A program made the translations under genes and the position numbers. From NCBI GenBank assembly GCA_017534885.1, contig JAFXVR010000006.1:1-64000 (forward strand): a DNA stretch of 64,000 bases, read 5' to 3'. The notes beneath the pieces are model-generated. The model was not told the DNA's origin. It did no database searches and saw nothing but the letters and a program-made list of their open reading frames with translations. This DNA is from Clostridia bacterium (GTDB lineage Bacteria > Bacillota > Clostridia > Christensenellales > Aristaeellaceae). Positions 61,576-64,000 of this stretch are shown here, one piece after another (positions within the stretch are counted from its first letter, which is position 1; every line of letters begins with the position of its first letter).

Positions 61576-62894
61576 AGGTCCTCCTCCCGCCGCGCGGACA
61601 GGTTCCGGCGCAGGCCCTTGGGATAGTGGTTCTTGGCCGTGCCGTTCACCAGCTTCACCCAGCCCAGCGGCAGGCCTTCCACCGTGGCGAAGGCCCAGCC
61701 GTTGGGCGCGTCCTGGGCCAGGGTCTCCCCCGCCAGATAGCGCCGGGCCTCCGCCTCCGTCAGGGATACGCGGGGCAGGGCGGGCGGGGTGACGGCCAGG
61801 GCCCAGGCGTGATCCGGCACAAAGCGGCCATCCTTCGCCGCGCCCAGGTGCAGGCCCCGGCGCAGGACCCTCAGGCCGCGCAGGTCGGGGCAGCCCGGCA
61901 GACAGGTGAGGGTCTGGCCCAGCAGGGCGTCGGGATGGGGCGCGTCCGGGGCAAAGGCGGAGAGGGTTCTCAGGGCGGCCCTGTCCGGAGCGGGCAGGGA
62001 GGCGTCCGGCGGCAGGAAGGCCGGAGCGTCCCCGGCGCGCTTCATCAGGGCGGCGAACTGCCCCTCCCCCGGGTACAGGTGGGGCCAGAGGGTCGCCATG
62101 CCCTCGGGCGCGTCCACCCCGGGCAGGGCGAAGGGCGTCAGGCTGAAGTCCGGATGCCGGCGCAGGAAGGCCTTGACATTGTCCTCGTTTTCCGCCGGGT
62201 TGAAGGTGCAGGTGGAATAGACCAGCCTGCCGCCGGGCCGGGTCAGGGCCGCCGCGCTGTCCAGGATCTCCGCCTGTCGCGCCGCGCAGCCCGCCGCGTG
62301 CGCCTTCGACCACTCCTGAATGGCCTCCGGGTTCCGGCGGAACATCCCCTCCCCGGAGCAGGGCGCGTCCGCCAGCACCGCGTCAAAGCCGCCGGGCCAG
62401 CGCGCAACCAGAGCGTCAGGGCGCTCGCTGATCACCAGGCAGCGGGTCAGCCCCAGGCGCTCCACATTGCCGGAGAGGATCTGCGCCCGCTTCGGCACAA
62501 TCTCGTTGCACACCAGCAGGCCTTCCTCCACCAGGCGCAGGCCCAGCTGAGTGCTCTTGCCGCCCGGCGCGGCGCAGAGATCCAGCACCTTTTCCCCGGG
62601 CCGGGGGGCCAGGACAGCCGCGGGCAGCATGGCGCTGGGCTCCTGGATGTAGCAGGCCCCGGCCTCGTGCAGGGGCTGGCTGCCCACCGGCGAGTCCGCG
62701 GCCAGGAAGCGGCCGGTGGGCTCCCAGGGCACCGCCCCGCCCAGACCGGGGAGGCAGCCCTCCGGCACGGGCTTGAAGGGGTTCAGCCGGAGACCGCGCA
62801 GGGGGGGGTCGGCCATGGCGCTCAAAAAGGCCGGCAGCGCTTCTCCGAGGCTGTCGGCCACACGGCTCACAAAGGCTTGCGGCAGTTCAGGCAT
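61572..62894 (-). CDS. rRNA cytosine-C5 methyltransferase (RsmF/NOL1-NOP2-sun type)
   Basis: 440 aa. N-terminal RsmB/F-like domain, SAM motif KVLDLCAAPGGKSTQL near residue 108, motif IV DAPCSGEGMFRRNPEA with the first cysteine near 180, and the catalytic VYSTCTFNPAENE near 230. The C-terminal third has the RsmF-type extra domain (GLRVLRRGLHLGAAKDGRF, GWVKLVNGTAKNHYPKGLR), which separates it from RsmB. Coupled to the permease gene by ATGA and overlapping the upstream gene by 8 bases. Confidence 0.92.
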   Translation of the reverse strand: MPELPQAFVSRVADSLGEALPAFLSAMADPPLRGLRLNPFKPVPEGCLPGLGGAVPWEPTGRFLAADSPVGSQPLHEAGACYIQEPSAMLPAAVLAPRPGEKVLDLCAAPGGKSTQLGLRLVEEGLLVCNEIVPKRAQILSGNVERLGLTRCLVISERPDALVARWPGGFDAVLADAPCSGEGMFRRNPEAIQEWSKAHAAGCAARQAEILDSAAALTRPGGRLVYSTCTFNPAENEDNVKAFLRRHPDFSLTPFALPGVDAPEGMATLWPHLYPGEGQFAALMKRAGDAPAFLPPDASLPAPDRAALRTLSAFAPDAPHPDALLGQTLTCLPGCPDLRGLRVLRRGLHLGAAKDGRFVPDHAWALAVTPPALPRVSLTEAEARRYLAGETLAQDAPNGWAFATVEGLPLGWVKLVNGTAKNHYPKGLRRNLSARREEDL

Positions 62895-63540
62895 GGCGGC
62901 TCCTTCTGTTGCGGGTCCGCGGCGTGGGATCGGGCTGATGCCACTGGGGCGGGATGTAAGGCGCGTTGTAGGCCTCCTCCCGGCTGCGGGAGGGTTCGAT
63001 GCGCTTCAGCCGCACATGGCTCTCCTCCGCGCTGCCGGCATTCAGCAGATGGGGCATGCGCAGGCGGAGCCTGTTCGCGTGGCGCTCGGCCCGGCGGCGG
63101 CGCTCCCGGGGCGGGGCGGGGGCTTCTTCCTCAGGGGGCGCTTCCTGAAAGGACACGGCAGCGTACAGGGCGGTGGCGGGGGCTTCCTGCTCAGGCGGCA
63201 CCCAGGGCACCCGTGAGGGCACGGGCGGGGAAGGCGCTTCCGCCTCGGAGACCTGGGGCAGCGCCTCTTCTCCGGCCTCCGCTTCGCCCTTTCCCCAGCG
63301 CCTGCGCAGGCGGCGGAAGAAGCTCAGCCACACCCGGTAAGGCCGCCAGCGCAGCAGGTACACCGCGAGATCCACCGCGACGCCCACAAGGCACAGGGCC
63401 AGCGCCAGGCTCTGCCAGTTGCCGCCCAGCCAGGCCAGCAGGCTGTTTTCGTCCCCGCTGACGGCCGCCCAGAGCCAGCGCGCGCCGGCTTTGACCCAGG
63501 CGAGTAGCGCGGAGAGCAGGGAGTTGCCAAATCCGGCCAC
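62887..63540 (-). CDS. Hypothetical membrane protein with a charged C-terminus
   Basis: 217 aa from GTG63540 after AAAGGAG. One or two membrane helices (LLSALLAWVKAGARWLWAAV; SLALALCLVGVAVDLAVYLL), then an arginine-rich, proline- and glutamate-rich low-complexity cytoplasmic tail. Lies 17 bases after the YbbR-domain gene. Function unknown. Confidence 0.7.
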   Translation of the reverse strand: MAGFGNSLLSALLAWVKAGARWLWAAVSGDENSLLAWLGGNWQSLALALCLVGVAVDLAVYLLRWRPYRVWLSFFRRLRRRWGKGEAEAGEEALPQVSEAEAPSPPVPSRVPWVPPEQEAPATALYAAVSFQEAPPEEEAPAPPRERRRRAERHANRLRLRMPHLLNAGSAEESHVRLKRIEPSRSREEAYNAPYIPPQWHQPDPTPRTRNRRSRHA

Positions 63541-63557
63541 GGCTCAGGCTCCTTTCG

Positions 63558-64000
63558 TCATTCTTTCTCGATCAGGGTCACCAGAATGCTTTCCGGCTGG
63601 GTCTCATAGTGCCACTCGATGCTGTCCGCGCCGTCGATGGCGCAGCGGATGAGCAGGTCATGCTCGCCCTTGGCGAGGCCGTCAGCGTCGCAGCTGAGGT
63701 GCAGCACGCTGTAGCTGAGGCCCTTGAGCCAGTTCACCGGCCCGGAGACGGTCACATCGGCGTAGCGGGTCTGCTGGCTGGCGCTCAGCCCGGCGCCCAC
63801 TCCGGTCAGGGTCACCCGCACGCCCTCAAACAGGCGCTCGCCGGTGACCGGCCCGATTTCCACCGCCACGGTCAGGCTGGTCTGGCTCAGGCTGCGGAGC
63901 TCGCCGGGGCGGCGGACGCTCACCTGGCGGGTGACGGACTCGCTCAGCCCGCTGATGTCCACGCTGGCGTCGGCGTACAGGGTTTCCAGCCGGTCCAGGG
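63558..64000 (-). CDS. YbbR-domain protein (CdaR-like), C-terminal part, 5' end outside window
   Basis: Open from the window edge to the stop at 63558. Two repeats of YbbR type are visible: LYADASVDISGLSESV with following strands, and TRYADVTVSGPVNWLKGL. In Gram-positives YbbR proteins (CdaR) regulate the diadenylate cyclase CdaA, whose gene would be expected just outside the window; that is inference. Confidence 0.75.
   Translation of the reverse strand, partial: LDRLETLYADASVDISGLSESVTRQVSVRRPGELRSLSQTSLTVAVEIGPVTGERLFEGVRVTLTGVGAGLSASQQTRYADVTVSGPVNWLKGLSYSVLHLSCDADGLAKGEHDLLIRCAIDGADSIEWHYETQPESILVTLIEKE

Noticed and set aside
60670..62313. Long N-terminal extension of the DMT permease (547 codons)
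   Set aside because: The extra part lies over the rRNA methyltransferase gene in another frame; ATG61575 has a good ribosome-binding site and gives the normal family length.
1..64000. tRNA or rRNA genes and prophage
   Set aside because: I saw no tRNA-like cloverleaf, rRNA segment, integrase, or phage structural gene; a covariance search would be needed to exclude tRNAs formally.

Overview
The window is GC-rich, gene-dense bacterial chromosome with no rRNA or tRNA gene that I can see. Several features point to a Gram-positive anaerobe of the Clostridia (Bacillota) with unusually high GC: T-box leaders on asnB and trpS, sigma-A type promoters, an ANTAR regulator beside glutamine synthetase, GGAGG ribosome-binding sites, a BspA-like surface protein and many small secreted proteins of unknown function. 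I cannot name the species.

Layout. 1-3.8 kb: end of a secreted repeat protein, a metal-type ABC transporter (ATPase plus ABC-3 permease) and an unknown gene. 3.9-10.6 kb: an RlmD-type rRNA methyltransferase, then a lower-GC block with a short UvrA-like ATPase and a serine hydrolase, ending in the 36-nt tail of a second methyltransferase gene, then two hypothetical genes. 10.9-12.8 kb: an ammonium transporter fused to a PII domain, behind an attenuator-like leader. 13-24.4 kb: an accessory and partly decaying region with GH43, a broken response regulator, a GH3 remnant, an ABC exporter, an S41-protease-like protein with a truncated tandem copy, and a histidine kinase/response regulator pair. 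24.5-27.8 kb: guaA behind an AlbA/Schlafen-type regulator with an iterated operator.

27.9-44.4 kb is the metabolic core. asnB (T-box, AAC specifier) precedes a long plus-strand run of glnA, an ANTAR antiterminator-like regulator, gltB, gltD, pyrG, carA and a carB-dapF gene fusion. These are glutamine and glutamate synthesis followed by the amidotransferases that spend glutamine. The glnA and amt leaders both contain terminator-like hairpins, and a hexaloop with A at position 1 and G at position 4 competes with each. That makes an ANTAR-controlled nitrogen regulon plausible.

44.4-64 kb: a TfoX-like protein and a Schlafen-tail remnant, three secreted proteins, the rpsF-ssb-rpsR operon, a YkgJ-like protein with an orphan DNA methyltransferase, a DUF4143-type ATPase whose promoter lies between two palindromes, a Nudix hydrolase, a second serine hydrolase, an L,D-transpeptidase, trpS (T-box, UGG specifier), a BspA-like protein sharing a repeat domain with the protein at the left edge, a dCMP deaminase, a DMT permease, an RsmF-type methyltransferase, a membrane protein and a partial YbbR protein.

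Two families of structured intergenic repeats run through the window. REP-A is a ~115-bp palindrome with four near-full copies, one diverged copy and fragments. REP-B has three copies. Both show paired base changes that keep their stems, so their secondary structure appears to be selected.
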